Notes: generated by a model from the sequence alone, not told the origin. Numbered from the stretch's first letter, positions 9,301 to 18,388 are shown. The stretch: 64,000 nucleotides of DNA from Achromobacter sp. UMC71 (GCF_014170305.1 NZ_LZZT01000010.1:310001-374000), one strand, 5' to 3'. Made by a program: numbers and translations.

Positions 9301-10206
9301 TCAGGCCGCGCCCGGCTTGGCGCCGCCGCGCAGGCGCCATTGCCAGTTCAGACTGACCCCGGCCGCCGCCAGGAAGATCAGCGCCACGCCCGCGACCTGG
9401 GTGGCGTCCATGCGGTGTCCGTACACGACCAGGTCCAGCAGGATGGCCACGGCCGGGTAGATGAAGCTGAGCGCGGCGGTGGAGGTGGTCGGCAGCTTCT
9501 GGATGGCCGAGTACATCAGGATGTACATCAGGCAGGTGTGGATCACCCCCAGCGCCACCAGGTAGCCCCATTGCAGCGGCGCGGCGGGCAGGGCGTTGAA
9601 GTCGGCCATGGGCAGCAGCATCACCGCGCCCAGCGTCACCTGCACCAGCGCCAGCACCTGCGGCGGGATGCCCTTCAGGCGCTTGACGATCACGGCGGTG
9701 ACGCCGTAGAGCGCCGCCGCGCCCAGACCCAGCAGCAGGCCCGACAGATAGGCGCTGCCGCCGGCGCCCGCAGTATCGGTCAGGCGCAGCACCAGCAGCA
9801 GCCCGGCGAAGGCGACCACCGACCAGGCCAGCTTGCCGCGGCTGGGGCGTTCGCCCAGGAACAGGGCGCCCAGGCCGATCAGGAAAAACGGCTGTACGTT
9901 ATAGACGGCGGTGGCCAGCGAGATCGAGGCCAGCCGGTAGGCCGAAAACAGCAGCACCCAGTTCAGCACCAGCGCGGCGCCCGCCGCCAGCGCCAGGGCC
10001 AGCGTCCTGGCGGTGAACAGGCCGGGCTTGAGCAGGCCGCGGGCCCAGCAATACAGGAACAGCGACAGGGCGCCGAAAACGCAGCGGAAGAACACGACGT
10101 TCCAGGCGCTTTGGCCGGACTCCAGGACGAACACGCCCAGGGTGCCCGACAGGGTCATGGCGGCGGCCATTTGCGCCAGGCCGAGGCGATCGGAAGAGGG
10201 GGACAT
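9301..10206 (-). CDS. EamA-family (DMT superfamily) transporter
   Basis: 301 aa, about ten hydrophobic segments in two EamA repeats, the RhtA/YdcZ-like exporter architecture. The conserved start of repeat one reads ALSLFLYCWARGLLKPG after the first helices, and repeat two contains GYLVALGVIHTCLMYILMYS. Probably an inner-membrane exporter of amino acids or related metabolites. It is divergent from an Lrp/AsnC regulator with 122 bases between them; Lrp-type regulators often control such exporters in response to the amino acid, so this pair is a likely regulatory unit (inference). The ATG at 10206 is the only good start. Confidence 0.88.
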   Translation of the reverse strand: MSPSSDRLGLAQMAAAMTLSGTLGVFVLESGQSAWNVVFFRCVFGALSLFLYCWARGLLKPGLFTARTLALALAAGAALVLNWVLLFSAYRLASISLATAVYNVQPFFLIGLGALFLGERPSRGKLAWSVVAFAGLLLVLRLTDTAGAGGSAYLSGLLLGLGAAALYGVTAVIVKRLKGIPPQVLALVQVTLGAVMLLPMADFNALPAAPLQWGYLVALGVIHTCLMYILMYSAIQKLPTTSTAALSFIYPAVAILLDLVVYGHRMDATQVAGVALIFLAAAGVSLNWQWRLRGGAKPGAA

Positions 10207-10328
10207 GAGGGGCTCCAGGCGGCCGTGCGGCCAGGGATTCGATGGAGAAATTATCCCAGGCTGATCGCGCTGGCTATATGATGTTGCTACGGCAGTTTTG
10301 TTTTAGAACCTTCATTTAGGTGGAATTT

Positions 10329-10796
10329 ATGCAAAACGACCTAAAGAATGAAACCCCGGTGCTGGATGGTATCGACCGTCGCCTGGTCGAGACCCTGACG
10401 GCCAACGCGCGCACCACCACGGCCGACCTGGCGCGGCAGGTCGGCATGTCCGCGCCCAGCGTGGCCGACCGCCTGCGGCGGCTGGAAGAATCCGGGGTGA
10501 TCCGCGCCTACACGCTGGATGTGGATCCGGTGGCGCTGGGCTACACGCTGGAAGCGATCGTGCGGATCCGGCCGCTGCCCGGGCAACTGCGGCGGGTCGA
10601 GGGCCTGATCCAGGAGATTCCGGATTTCGTGGAATGCGACAAGGTCACGGGCGACGACTGCTTCATCGCGCGGCTGGTGCTGCGGTCGATCACGCACCTG
10701 GACGGCATCCTGGAACGCGTGACCGAATTCGCCGAAACCAACACCGCCATCGTCAAGGCGCACACGGTGCGCCGGCGCTTGCCGCCGCTGCGTTGA
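10329..10796 (+). CDS. Lrp/AsnC-family transcriptional regulator
   Basis: 155 aa. N-terminal winged helix-turn-helix (LDGIDRRLVETLTANARTTT, then ADLARQVGMSAPSVADRLRR) and C-terminal RAM/AsnC ligand domain. I chose ATG 10329 because AGGTGG is 5 to 6 bases upstream; a GTG at 10320 in the same frame lacks a site. It is divergent from the EamA exporter, which is its probable target, and is expected to respond to an amino acid. Downstream it ends at a strong hairpin shared with the convergent glutathione peroxidase gene. Confidence 0.9.
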   Translation: MQNDLKNETPVLDGIDRRLVETLTANARTTTADLARQVGMSAPSVADRLRRLEESGVIRAYTLDVDPVALGYTLEAIVRIRPLPGQLRRVEGLIQEIPDFVECDKVTGDDCFIARLVLRSITHLDGILERVTEFAETNTAIVKAHTVRRRLPPLR

Positions 10797-10800
10797 GCGC

Positions 10801-10827
10801 GGGCGGCGCCAGGCAGGCGCCGCCCTT
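10801..10827. terminator. Hairpin between lrp-type gene and convergent peroxidase gene
   Basis: GGGCGGCGCC (10801-10810), 5-nt loop, GGCGCCGCCC (10816-10825), then TT. Perfect 10-bp GC stem with almost no U-tract; position between convergent genes supports a terminator. Confidence 0.55.
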
Positions 10828-10856
10828 GCGGGCCGGCGCGCCAGCCCGGTTTTGCC

Positions 10857-11351
10857 TCAGGCGGCGGGCGCCGCCAGCGCGCGGACGATGTCGTCCTTCA
10901 ATCCCGCAGGCGTATCGGTGGGGGCGTAGCGCTTGATCACCTGGCCGTCGCGGCCCACCAGGAACTTGGTGAAGTTCCACTTGATGCCCTCGGTGCCGAA
11001 CACGCCGGGCTTCTCGCCTTTCAGCCAGCGGTACAGCGGATGGGCGTCGGCGCCGTTGACGTCGATCTTGGCGAACAGCGGAAAAGTAATGTCGTATTGG
11101 GTCGAGCAGAAGTTCAGGATCTCGGCTTCGTCGCCCGGTTCCTGGCGGCCAAACTGGTCGCACGGAAAGCCCAGCACCGTCAGGCCGTCGTCGCGCAGGC
11201 TGCGGTACAGCTCTTCCAGGCCCGAATACTGCGGCGTGAAGCCGCACTTGGACGCGACGTTGACCACCAGCAGTACGCGGCCGCGGTAGGCGTCCAGCGG
11301 CTGGTCGGCGCCATGGATGTCGCGGGCCGAGAAATCGAAGATCGTGCTCAT
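10857..11351 (-). CDS. Glutathione peroxidase family protein (thiol peroxidase, BtuE-like)
   Basis: 164 aa; reduces hydroperoxides using thioredoxin or glutathione. Peroxidatic Cys in NVASKCGFTPQY, Gln in GFPCDQFGRQEPG, and the Trp-Asn pair in IKWNFTKFLV complete the catalytic tetrad of the Cys-type enzymes. I chose the ATG at 11349-11351 because AGGAG is about 7 bases upstream; the open frame extends 33 codons farther without family similarity. It follows the MFS gene by 11 bases, so the two are probably one transcript. No signal peptide, so cytoplasmic. Confidence 0.9.
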   Translation of the reverse strand: MSTIFDFSARDIHGADQPLDAYRGRVLLVVNVASKCGFTPQYSGLEELYRSLRDDGLTVLGFPCDQFGRQEPGDEAEILNFCSTQYDITFPLFAKIDVNGADAHPLYRWLKGEKPGVFGTEGIKWNFTKFLVGRDGQVIKRYAPTDTPAGLKDDIVRALAAPAA

Positions 11352-11362
11352 GGAGGCTCCTG

Positions 11363-12565
11363 TCAGGCGTCGAATCGGGACGAGGCCAGCTCGCTGGCTT
11401 GCCGCGGCTGCGCCATCCCGGCATGGCGCCCATAGTAGCGCGTGCCCCACAAGGTCAGCAGTAGCACGGCGATGGCGATGGCGGCCGACATCCAGGGCAG
11501 GTCGGTCAGCGGCAGACCGTGGCCCAGCGCCACGCTGCCCAGCCAGGCGCCGCCGGCATTGCCCAGGTTGAACGCGCCCTGGTTCAGCGTCGATGCCAGA
11601 TTGGGGGCGTCGGCCGCCTGGTCCACGATCAGGGTCTGCAACAGCGGCACCACGGCAAAGCCCAGCATGCCCCAGATGAAGGTCATGACCAGCATCGGCG
11701 CGAGCGCGTGGATGGCCTGGCTGAGCGCCAGGAACACCAGCACCAGGCCCAGGAAGATGCGGCGCAGCGAGACTTCCAGGCTGCGGTCGCCCAGCTTGCC
11801 GCCCAGGGTGCTGCCCACCGTCAGGGCCACGCCAAACAGCAGCAGCACGCCGGTCACGCCGCGTTCGGACACGCCGGTGACGTCGCGCAGGATCGGCGCG
11901 ATGTAGGTCAACACGCAGAACAGCGAGGCCGACGCCAGCACGCTGGCCAGCAGCGGCCAGAGCACGCGGATATCGCGCAGCACCTTGAATTCACGCAGGA
12001 TGTTGCCCGGCTTCATCGGGATGCGCCCCGGCAGCCACGCCGCCAGCGCCGCGACGGCGGCCATGCCGATGCCGCTGACCACCCAGAAGGTCGAGCGCCA
12101 GCCAGCCACCTGGCCCAGCGCCGTGCCCAGCGGCACGCCCAGCACGTTGGCCAGCGTCAGGCCGGTGAACATCAGCGCGATCGCGCTGGAGCGCTGGTTG
12201 CGCGGCACCAGGTCCGCCGCCACCACCGCGCCGATGCCGAAGAAGGCGCCGTGGCAGAAGGCCGTGAAGACCCGCGCCGCCATCAGCAGCCCATAGTTGG
12301 GCGCCAGCGCACAGAGCAGGTTGCCCAGCACGAAGGTGCTGGCCAGGCCGATCAGCGTGGCCTTGCGCGGCAGCTTGGCGGTGATGATGGCCATGATGGG
12401 CGCGCCGATCACCACGCCCATGGCGTAGCCGGTGATCAGGAGACCGGCGATGTCGATGGTGACATCGAGGTCGGCGGCGACGTTGGGCAACAGGCCCATG
12501 ATGACGAATTCGCTGGTGCCGATGCCAAAAGCGGCGGCGGCCAGCGCGATGAGATGCAGGGGCAT
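11363..12565 (-). CDS. MFS transporter, AraJ/YdhP (DHA1) type
   Basis: 400 aa with about twelve hydrophobic segments. The N-terminus LIALAAAAFGIGTSEFVIMG and the first cytoplasmic loop region around APIMAIITAKLPRKATLIGL are characteristic of the DHA1 drug/arabinose-efflux group. Probably a proton-coupled exporter in the inner membrane. I placed the start at ATG 12563-12565, where the family N-terminus begins; a further 30 in-frame codons upstream are not conserved-looking. Co-directional with the glutathione peroxidase gene 11 bases downstream. Confidence 0.88.
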   Translation of the reverse strand: MPLHLIALAAAAFGIGTSEFVIMGLLPNVAADLDVTIDIAGLLITGYAMGVVIGAPIMAIITAKLPRKATLIGLASTFVLGNLLCALAPNYGLLMAARVFTAFCHGAFFGIGAVVAADLVPRNQRSSAIALMFTGLTLANVLGVPLGTALGQVAGWRSTFWVVSGIGMAAVAALAAWLPGRIPMKPGNILREFKVLRDIRVLWPLLASVLASASLFCVLTYIAPILRDVTGVSERGVTGVLLLFGVALTVGSTLGGKLGDRSLEVSLRRIFLGLVLVFLALSQAIHALAPMLVMTFIWGMLGFAVVPLLQTLIVDQAADAPNLASTLNQGAFNLGNAGGAWLGSVALGHGLPLTDLPWMSAAIAIAVLLLTLWGTRYYGRHAGMAQPRQASELASSRFDA

Positions 12566-12721
12566 GGGAAACCGGAAGGGGATGGACCGGCGGCTGGATT
12601 GGCGCGCCGGCAAAGACGAGTGGGCAATTTTAGGGCCGCCGGACACGGACGCCACGGCAAGGCCCTGCCAATGGTACGGGTAATCCCTGACGGAAAGATG
12701 TCAGGCCCGACGTTCTGGCCC

Positions 12722-13924
12722 CTACACCAGCTTCAGGTCCAGCGGCGCGATGCCGGGGAAGACCTGCGCCAGGCGGGTCTTGTCCAGGCCATACAGGCGC
12801 GCGAACAGGCCGGCGAACAGGGCGCGGTATTCGTTCAGCACGGGGTAGTCGCGATCCTGGAACAGGGTGTCGCGGGCGACCTTGGCCTGGCGCCCGGCGA
12901 TGCGGCCGCCGTGCACCTGGCCGCCCAGCACCCAATAGACCGTGCCGTGGCCGTGGTCGGTGCCCTTGTTGCCGTTTTCACGGAAGGTGCGGCCGAATTC
13001 GCTGATGACCACCACGGTGGTCTGCTTCCAGGCCGCGCCCATGCTTTCGGCGTAGGCGGCCAGCGCCCGGCCCAGCTGGCCCAGCCGATTGGCCAGTACG
13101 CCGTTGGCCGCGCCCTGGCCCACGTGGGTGTCCCAGCCGCCCACGTCCACGAAGCCCAGGTTGTAGCGGTCGCTCATGAAGCGGCCGATGCGGCGCGCTT
13201 CCTGTTCCAGCTTGCCGGCCGATACCGCGTTGCCGTTGGCGGCCTGCATCTCGGCTTCCAGTTCTTCGCGCGCCGCGCCCATGATGCGCTGGCCTTCCGT
13301 GACCGAGGCGTTCAAGTCGGTGTGCTGGTACATCGAGGCGATGACGCGGTTGTCGTTGTCGCTCAGGCGCGACTTGCGGCTGGCGCCGCCCAGGTCGATG
13401 TTGGGCACGCGCGCGTTGCCGCGGAAAATCTGCGGCACTTCCGAGGTAAAGGCCGCCGACTGCGCGCCGGCCGAGCCCAGCGCGGCGGCCAGGCGGTTCA
13501 GGAAGCCCGAGCGGAAGTCGCCGTCCTTGGCCCGGGCCGCGCCCTGGCCGAGTTCGATGCTGTTCTGGGTTTCGAAGTGGCTGCGGCTGATGTCGTCGGT
13601 GCCGGCGAAGGGCACGAAGGCCAGCTGGCGCTTCTGGTAGAACGGCATCAGGCTGTCGGCCAGCGCCGGGTGCAGCGCCCAGCCGTCGGCCAGGGGCAAG
13701 GCGGCGCCCGCGCCGCTGCCGGGCCGGGCGATGGCGATGGTGGGGCGCGATTCGTAATAGAAGTCGCTGCCGGCCGGCACCAGCAGGCTGGCGGCGTCGT
13801 AGGCGCCGCGCATGAACACGACCAGCAGTTTGTTGCCCGCGGCGGCGGGGGCGGCGTACAGGCGGCTGGCGCCGAAGGCCAGCGGCGCCGAGGCCATGAG
13901 CTGCAGAATGCGGCGGCGATGCAT
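12722..13924 (-). CDS. DUF1501 family secreted protein
   Basis: 400 aa. Twin-arginine-like leader MHRRRILQLMASAPLAFGAS, then the DUF1501 body: LLVVFMRGAYDAASLLVPAG, later FVDVGGWDTHVGQG and VVVISEFGRTFRENGNKGTD. The fold is related to sulfatase/alkaline-phosphatase enzymes (DTH and DHGHG motifs), so metal-dependent hydrolase activity is possible but unproven. The start is where the twin-Arg leader begins; the longer open frame upstream overlaps the DUF1800 gene. It lies 25 bases downstream of the DUF1800 gene, a pairing seen in many bacteria. Confidence 0.88.
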   Translation of the reverse strand: MHRRRILQLMASAPLAFGASRLYAAPAAAGNKLLVVFMRGAYDAASLLVPAGSDFYYESRPTIAIARPGSGAGAALPLADGWALHPALADSLMPFYQKRQLAFVPFAGTDDISRSHFETQNSIELGQGAARAKDGDFRSGFLNRLAAALGSAGAQSAAFTSEVPQIFRGNARVPNIDLGGASRKSRLSDNDNRVIASMYQHTDLNASVTEGQRIMGAAREELEAEMQAANGNAVSAGKLEQEARRIGRFMSDRYNLGFVDVGGWDTHVGQGAANGVLANRLGQLGRALAAYAESMGAAWKQTTVVVISEFGRTFRENGNKGTDHGHGTVYWVLGGQVHGGRIAGRQAKVARDTLFQDRDYPVLNEYRALFAGLFARLYGLDKTRLAQVFPGIAPLDLKLV

Positions 13925-13949
13925 GTCGGGACTCCTGACGGGCCGCGGG

Positions 13950-15560
13950 TCAGCGGCGCATGAATTCGGGCGAGGCCAACAGATAGGTGTTGGCGTCCTT
14001 GGGCGTCCTGGCCTGGGCGATGGCCTGGCGGGTGGCCGGCGACAGGCGCGCGAACAGGCCGTCGTCGGCGTTTTCGCGCAGCAGGTCGGGCATGCGCGGC
14101 AGTTCCACCGGGCCCTTGTCGTCGCCCTCGCGATAGAAGGCCTGCGGCCCGGCGGCGATGGCGCGCGCCACTTCAAAGCGCGCGGTCATCTGGCCCGAGC
14201 CCGCCCAGTCCGACTGCGCTTGGGGATAGCCGTCGGGCGTCAGGCGCTGGTTCAGCGGCTGGCCCAGCTGGCGCAGCATGGCCATGCCCGGGCGCGTGCT
14301 GACGATGGGCGGCAGGTCCGCATAGGCCAGGCGGAGGGCGGAATACACGTAGTGCACCGGATCCTTGAACACACCCGTCTTGAGCGACTGCGCGAATTCC
14401 GGCGAGGTGAACAGCGTCTGCAGGATGGCGGCGATGTCGCCGTCCCGCGCGAGGAAGGTCTTGCTCATCTTGTCGATCACCGAGGCCGGCGGCGCGTCGC
14501 CCATGAAATAGGCTGCGAGCTTGGTGCTGACGAAACGCGCGGTGGCCGGATGGCGCGCCAGCAGGTCGACGGCCTGGTCCACTTCGGCCAAGCCCGCGCC
14601 GCGGATCGTGTGGCCCAAAAAGACCTTGTCGCCGTAGTCGTGGCGCGCGGGATTGAAGAGGAAGAGACCATCCTGCACGAGTTGGCCGCGCAGCTCGGGC
14701 CGCAGCTTGGGCGGGCCGTCCGGGTTGCGGATGCCCAGGCCGGTCAGGATGCGCGCCAGTTCCTGCACATCGTTTTGCGTGTAGCCGCCCTTGACGCCCA
14801 GCGTATGCAGTTCCATCAGTTCGCGGGCGTAGTTTTCGTTGATGCGGCCGACGGCATTCTGGGTGTTGTCCAGGTACACCAGCATCGCGGGCGAGCGCAG
14901 CGTGGCCGCCAGCAGGTCGCGGAATTTGCCCAGCGCGCGCGGCCGGATGGCGCGCTCTTCGTACTGGTCGATGTAGGTGCCGATATCATTCTTGGCCGCA
15001 TAGACGCTGAAGTGGTTCATCCAGAACCAGGTCATCTGCTCTTGCAGCTGGTTGGGCGAATACAGCGCGCGGTAGAACGCGCGGCTGGCCGTGTCGTCGG
15101 CGCGCTGGCGCGAGATGATGCGCGCATCGCGCTGCGCCTGCTGCCTGGATTCGGGGTCGGCTTCCTTGGCGTCCTTGCGCATCGCGCGTTGTTCGGCCTG
15201 CGCGTCGTCGGCGCTTTGACGCGAGATCGACAGCGCGTCGATGCGCTGTTGCACCGCGGCCGGGAGGCGGGCGCGCGGATCGGGATGCAGTTGCGCCTGC
15301 AGATAACGCGCCGTGCCCAGTTCATGCAGGCGCGCCAATTCGGCGGGCGTGGCGCCCCAGGTGATGCGGTTGACCAGGGCCGCGTCCAGCGCGCGGGCGT
15401 CGGCGTCGCGAGCGTTGCGTGGTGCCGGGGTGTTGTCCGGCTCGGCTGCGCAAGCCGCGGGCGTGATGCAAGGCGCGGGCGTGACGTTGGCTGCCTGAGC
15501 TGCCAGCGGCAACAGCAGCAGGGGTGTCAGGCGGCGCAGGAAGCGGCGCAAATCCAGCAT
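13950..15560 (-). CDS. DUF1800 family secreted protein
   Basis: 536 aa. N-terminal Sec signal (LRRFLRRLTPLLLLPLAAQA), then DUF1800 landmarks: LVNRITWGATPAELARLHEL, EQMTWFWMNHFSVYAAKND, ENYARELMELHTLGVKGGYT and LARILTGLGI. These blocks are diagnostic of the family, whose biochemical role is unknown. A charged insertion of about 60 residues rich in Arg, Asp and Gln follows residue 110. It is the first gene of a two-gene unit with DUF1501. The ATG at 15558-15560 puts the basic-hydrophobic leader right at the N-terminus. Confidence 0.88.
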   Translation of the reverse strand: MLDLRRFLRRLTPLLLLPLAAQAANVTPAPCITPAACAAEPDNTPAPRNARDADARALDAALVNRITWGATPAELARLHELGTARYLQAQLHPDPRARLPAAVQQRIDALSISRQSADDAQAEQRAMRKDAKEADPESRQQAQRDARIISRQRADDTASRAFYRALYSPNQLQEQMTWFWMNHFSVYAAKNDIGTYIDQYEERAIRPRALGKFRDLLAATLRSPAMLVYLDNTQNAVGRINENYARELMELHTLGVKGGYTQNDVQELARILTGLGIRNPDGPPKLRPELRGQLVQDGLFLFNPARHDYGDKVFLGHTIRGAGLAEVDQAVDLLARHPATARFVSTKLAAYFMGDAPPASVIDKMSKTFLARDGDIAAILQTLFTSPEFAQSLKTGVFKDPVHYVYSALRLAYADLPPIVSTRPGMAMLRQLGQPLNQRLTPDGYPQAQSDWAGSGQMTARFEVARAIAAGPQAFYREGDDKGPVELPRMPDLLRENADDGLFARLSPATRQAIAQARTPKDANTYLLASPEFMRR

Positions 15561-15824
15561 ACAGCGGGCACCTTTGGCGGAACGGGGCAGGCCCGCGGTC
15601 AGCAGGCGGTCAGGTCTGGCGCGTGGCGCACAGACCTTGAGTGTGTGACAGGATAGTCGCTCGATCATTCCCGTCGGTGCACGGCTTGAAACGCAGGGAA
15701 ACCGATCATTTTCCGGATGGCCGCCGCTATCCCTGCGCGGCGCGGGGCCATTGCCGTCCCGACACGCGGGGCGGCCTATGATGTGCCATCGCAGTCAGCG
15801 CATGCGGCGCAAAGGAGGCCGGCG

Positions 15825-16157
15825 ATGCAGGAAATGATCGACCGTTTGGAAGCCATGTTGGCCAAGGGCACCGACAACATGTTGTTGCGATTTTCGTTGG
15901 GCAAGGCCTATGCCGAACAGGATTGCTTTCGCGAAGCCGAAACCCATCTGCGCGCCTCGCTCGTGTTCGACCCCGCTTATTCGGTGGCGTGGAAATGGCT
16001 GGGCAAGGCTTGCCTGGGCTTGGGTGACAAGGCGGGCGCGCGCGCGGCCTGGGAGTCGGGCCTGAAGGCCGCGCAGGCGCGCGGCGACAAGCAGGTGGAA
16101 AAAGAACTGCTGGTGTTCATCAAGCGACTGGACAAGGATGCGGCCGCGGCGCAATGA
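15825..16157 (+). CDS. Small TPR (tetratricopeptide repeat) protein
   Basis: 110 aa. Two to three TPR-like helix pairs: NMLLRFSLGKAYAEQDCFRE, AETHLRASLVFDPAYSVAWK, WLGKACLGLGDKAGARAAWE. The C-terminus is charged (VEKELLVFIKRLDKD). No signal peptide. I chose ATG 15825 because AAAGGAGG at 15811-15818 is perfectly placed; the frame is open for 36 more codons upstream without support. Probably a protein-protein interaction adaptor; partner unknown. It stands alone between a minus-strand DUF1800 gene and a convergent LysR gene. Confidence 0.82.
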   Translation: MQEMIDRLEAMLAKGTDNMLLRFSLGKAYAEQDCFREAETHLRASLVFDPAYSVAWKWLGKACLGLGDKAGARAAWESGLKAAQARGDKQVEKELLVFIKRLDKDAAAAQ

Positions 16158-16248
16158 CGCGGCGGGTTGCATCGGCGTGTTGACGCCGCGCATTGAGGCG
16201 GCGAGTGTCAGCGATTGACGGCGCCGCATGCCGGCAGCGCCGGGCGCG

Positions 16249-17133
16249 TCATGGTTCGCCCGCTTCCTGCGCGGCTTGGGCCAGCCACAGTTTCAGTGCC
16301 GCCAGCGCGGGCGCCGCGCCGGCCGGTGTCGAACGCGGTTCGATCAGGCCATAGGCCGAGCCATCCGGCGTAAATCCCAGCGGCGCCACCAGGCGGCCCG
16401 TGCGTAGATCATCCAGCGCCAGGATGCGCGGACTGAGCGCCACGCCCAGCCCCGCCGCCGCCGATTCCACCATCAGGAAGTGATGATCCAGCCACCGCGT
16501 GCTGCGCGGCGCGGGATGCGCGGGCGCTTGCGCCAGCCAGTCGTCCCAGCCCTGTGGCCGGGTGCGCGAGGCCAGCGCCACGTAATCGCCCGATAGAAAG
16601 ACCGGGAGCAGCGCGGGGGCCATGACAGGCCCCATGCTTTCCGGCATCAGCGGTGTGACCGTCCAATCGGGATGCACCGGAAAATCCAGCCGCCGTAGCG
16701 CTAGCGTGACCTGGTCGCGCGAAAAATCCAGCGGACCGCCGCCCACCGACAGATGCAGTTCGATGTCCGGATGCCGATCCTGAAAGGCTGACAGCCGCGG
16801 AATCAGCCAGCGCATCGCTACCGAACGTTCACACGACAGCACCACCGGCCGCTTGGCGCCGCGGTCTTGCAGCGTGTCGATGGCGCCGTTGACGAGCGCC
16901 AGCGCCCGGTTCATGGATGACGCCAGCAACTGCCCGGCAGCCGTGATGCGCAGGCCGCGGCCGGCGGGTTCGACCAGCACCAGCCCCAGGTCGTCGGACA
17001 GTTTGGCCACGCGCCGGCTGACCGCGCCGTGCGTCAGCGACAGTTCATCGGCGGCGGCGCGCATCGAGCCCAGGCGCGCCACCGCCTCGAAGGCGCGCAG
17101 GTCGTTCAGGGAGGGCCGGCGGGCTGCGGTCAT
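16249..17133 (-). CDS. LysR-family transcriptional regulator (GcvA-like)
   Basis: 294 aa. N-terminal winged HTH (LNDLRAFEAVARLGSMRAAA, DELSLTHGAVSRRVAKLSDD) and C-terminal periplasmic-binding-like effector domain. The sequence resembles the GcvA subgroup. It is divergent from the acid-sugar kinase gene with only 76 bases between starts, and that gap holds two GGTGA/TCACC palindromes, so it most likely controls the catabolic operon and itself. Effector inferred to be an acid sugar or its phosphate. Confidence 0.9.
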   Translation of the reverse strand: MTAARRPSLNDLRAFEAVARLGSMRAAADELSLTHGAVSRRVAKLSDDLGLVLVEPAGRGLRITAAGQLLASSMNRALALVNGAIDTLQDRGAKRPVVLSCERSVAMRWLIPRLSAFQDRHPDIELHLSVGGGPLDFSRDQVTLALRRLDFPVHPDWTVTPLMPESMGPVMAPALLPVFLSGDYVALASRTRPQGWDDWLAQAPAHPAPRSTRWLDHHFLMVESAAAGLGVALSPRILALDDLRTGRLVAPLGFTPDGSAYGLIEPRSTPAGAAPALAALKLWLAQAAQEAGEP

Positions 17134-17209
17134 TGGTGAGATTTCATCACGTATAAACGTCAGGAATTATGGATATTCCTCGTTGGTGATATGCATTTTA
17201 ATCACCAAT
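17134..17209. promoter_or_regulatory. Divergent promoter region with two related palindromes (LysR operator candidates)
   Basis: Site 1: GTGA (17136-17139), 7 bases, TCAC (17147-17150), directly abutting the LysR start codon. Site 2: TTGGTGAT (17183-17190), 10 bases, ATCACCAA (17201-17208), a perfect 8-bp-arm repeat ending one base before the kinase ATG. Both share the GGTGA/TCAC half-site. Dyads flanking divergent starts are the standard LysR layout, but no binding data exist here. Confidence 0.6.
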
Positions 17210-18364
17210 ATGAACACACCCGCAGCCTTTTTCCGCAGCATCGGCATCATCGCCGACGACCTGACCAGTGCCGCCGACGGCGCCGGCCCCTTCCTGCCCT
17301 GGGCCGGTCCGGCACAGGTGTGCCGTGGCGTCAGCGGTGACGACGGGCCGCGCATCCTGTCGCTGGATACCGGTAGCCGTGTCTTGGCTGAAATGGACGC
17401 CGCACAAGCCGCGGCGGCTGCGGCGGCGGCATTGGCCGGCCGTGACGTGCTTTACAAGACCATGGATTCCACGCTGCGCGGGCATATCCGCGCCGAATTG
17501 GCGGCGGCGTTCCGCGCCAGCGGCCGGCACTTGCTGGTGGTGGCCCCCGCGTTTGCCGACGCGGGCCGCGTGACGCTGGGCGGCAACCAGTACGTGCATG
17601 GCCAATTGGTGGCTGCCAGCGTGTATGGCGCCGATCCCGTGCATCCGGCGCGCACGTCCCGCATCCTGGATCTGGTCGATCCGGCCATCGGCCCGGCCCG
17701 CGTCATCACCGAAGACGCCAGCGCCGCGCAGGTGCGCGCCGCCGCCGGCGCGTCGCGGGTGCTGGTGCTGGACGCGAGCACGCAACAGGCGTTGGACGAC
17801 CGGGTGGCGCAGTTGATGGCGCAGGGCGGATCGGTGCTGTGGGCGGGCTCGCCGGGCATGGCGCGCGCGCTGGCCGCACAATGCGGCGGCGCGGCGGTCG
17901 CGGCGCCCGAGCCGGTCCGGGCGCTGCGCGTGCTGATCGTCGTGGGCAGCGCCAATCCCGTCAGCCATGCGCAATGCGACGCGCTGCGGGCCGCCGGCGC
18001 CCAAGTGACGCGGCACGCAGACGAGATCCATCCCGACGCCCAGGTGGTCTGCCTGCAAGCGCCCAGCACGTCGCAGGCTGATTCCGCTGTGGTGCTGGCG
18101 GCCCTGACGCGCCAGGCCATGCAGGCGCTGGCGCGCCACCGCTTCGACGGCCTGATCGCCACCGGCGGCGACACGCTGGCCGCGTTGCTGGACGCGTTGA
18201 CGATCCGCGGCTTCACCTTGACCTGCGAACTGGCGCCGGGCTTTCCGGCGGGCGTGGCGGCCGTTGCCGGCCGCGGCCATCGCCTGGCGCTCGCCATGAA
18301 GGCCGGCGGCTTCGGCCTCCCGGACGCGCTGCTCGCGGCAGCCATGAAGCTGCTGTGCCGATGA
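17210..18364 (+). CDS. Four-carbon acid-sugar kinase (DUF1537 family)
   Basis: 384 aa. ATP-dependent 4-phosphorylation of a four-carbon aldonic acid such as D-threonate or D-erythronate, the reaction established for DUF1537 kinases next to pdxA2. N-terminal motif GIIADDLTSAADGAG, central TMDSTLRGHIRAEL and VVAPAFADAGRVTLGGNQYV, C-terminal FDGLIATGGDTLAALLDAL and AMKAGGFG are family landmarks. Start ATG 17210 is one base after a palindrome and has no Shine-Dalgarno sequence. Downstream pdxA2 and a TIM-barrel-like gene continue the operon. Which acid sugar is used cannot be told from sequence. Confidence 0.85.
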   Translation: MNTPAAFFRSIGIIADDLTSAADGAGPFLPWAGPAQVCRGVSGDDGPRILSLDTGSRVLAEMDAAQAAAAAAAALAGRDVLYKTMDSTLRGHIRAELAAAFRASGRHLLVVAPAFADAGRVTLGGNQYVHGQLVAASVYGADPVHPARTSRILDLVDPAIGPARVITEDASAAQVRAAAGASRVLVLDASTQQALDDRVAQLMAQGGSVLWAGSPGMARALAAQCGGAAVAAPEPVRALRVLIVVGSANPVSHAQCDALRAAGAQVTRHADEIHPDAQVVCLQAPSTSQADSAVVLAALTRQAMQALARHRFDGLIATGGDTLAALLDALTIRGFTLTCELAPGFPAGVAAVAGRGHRLALAMKAGGFGLPDALLAAAMKLLCR

Positions 18365-18388
18365 CTTTCCCGACCCTGGAGACCCCCA

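Noticed and set aside
11519-15656. Long plus-strand frames opposite the MFS, DUF1501 and DUF1800 genes
   Set aside because: They are mirror frames of well-supported minus-strand genes, again rich in His/Arg/Gln/Gly.
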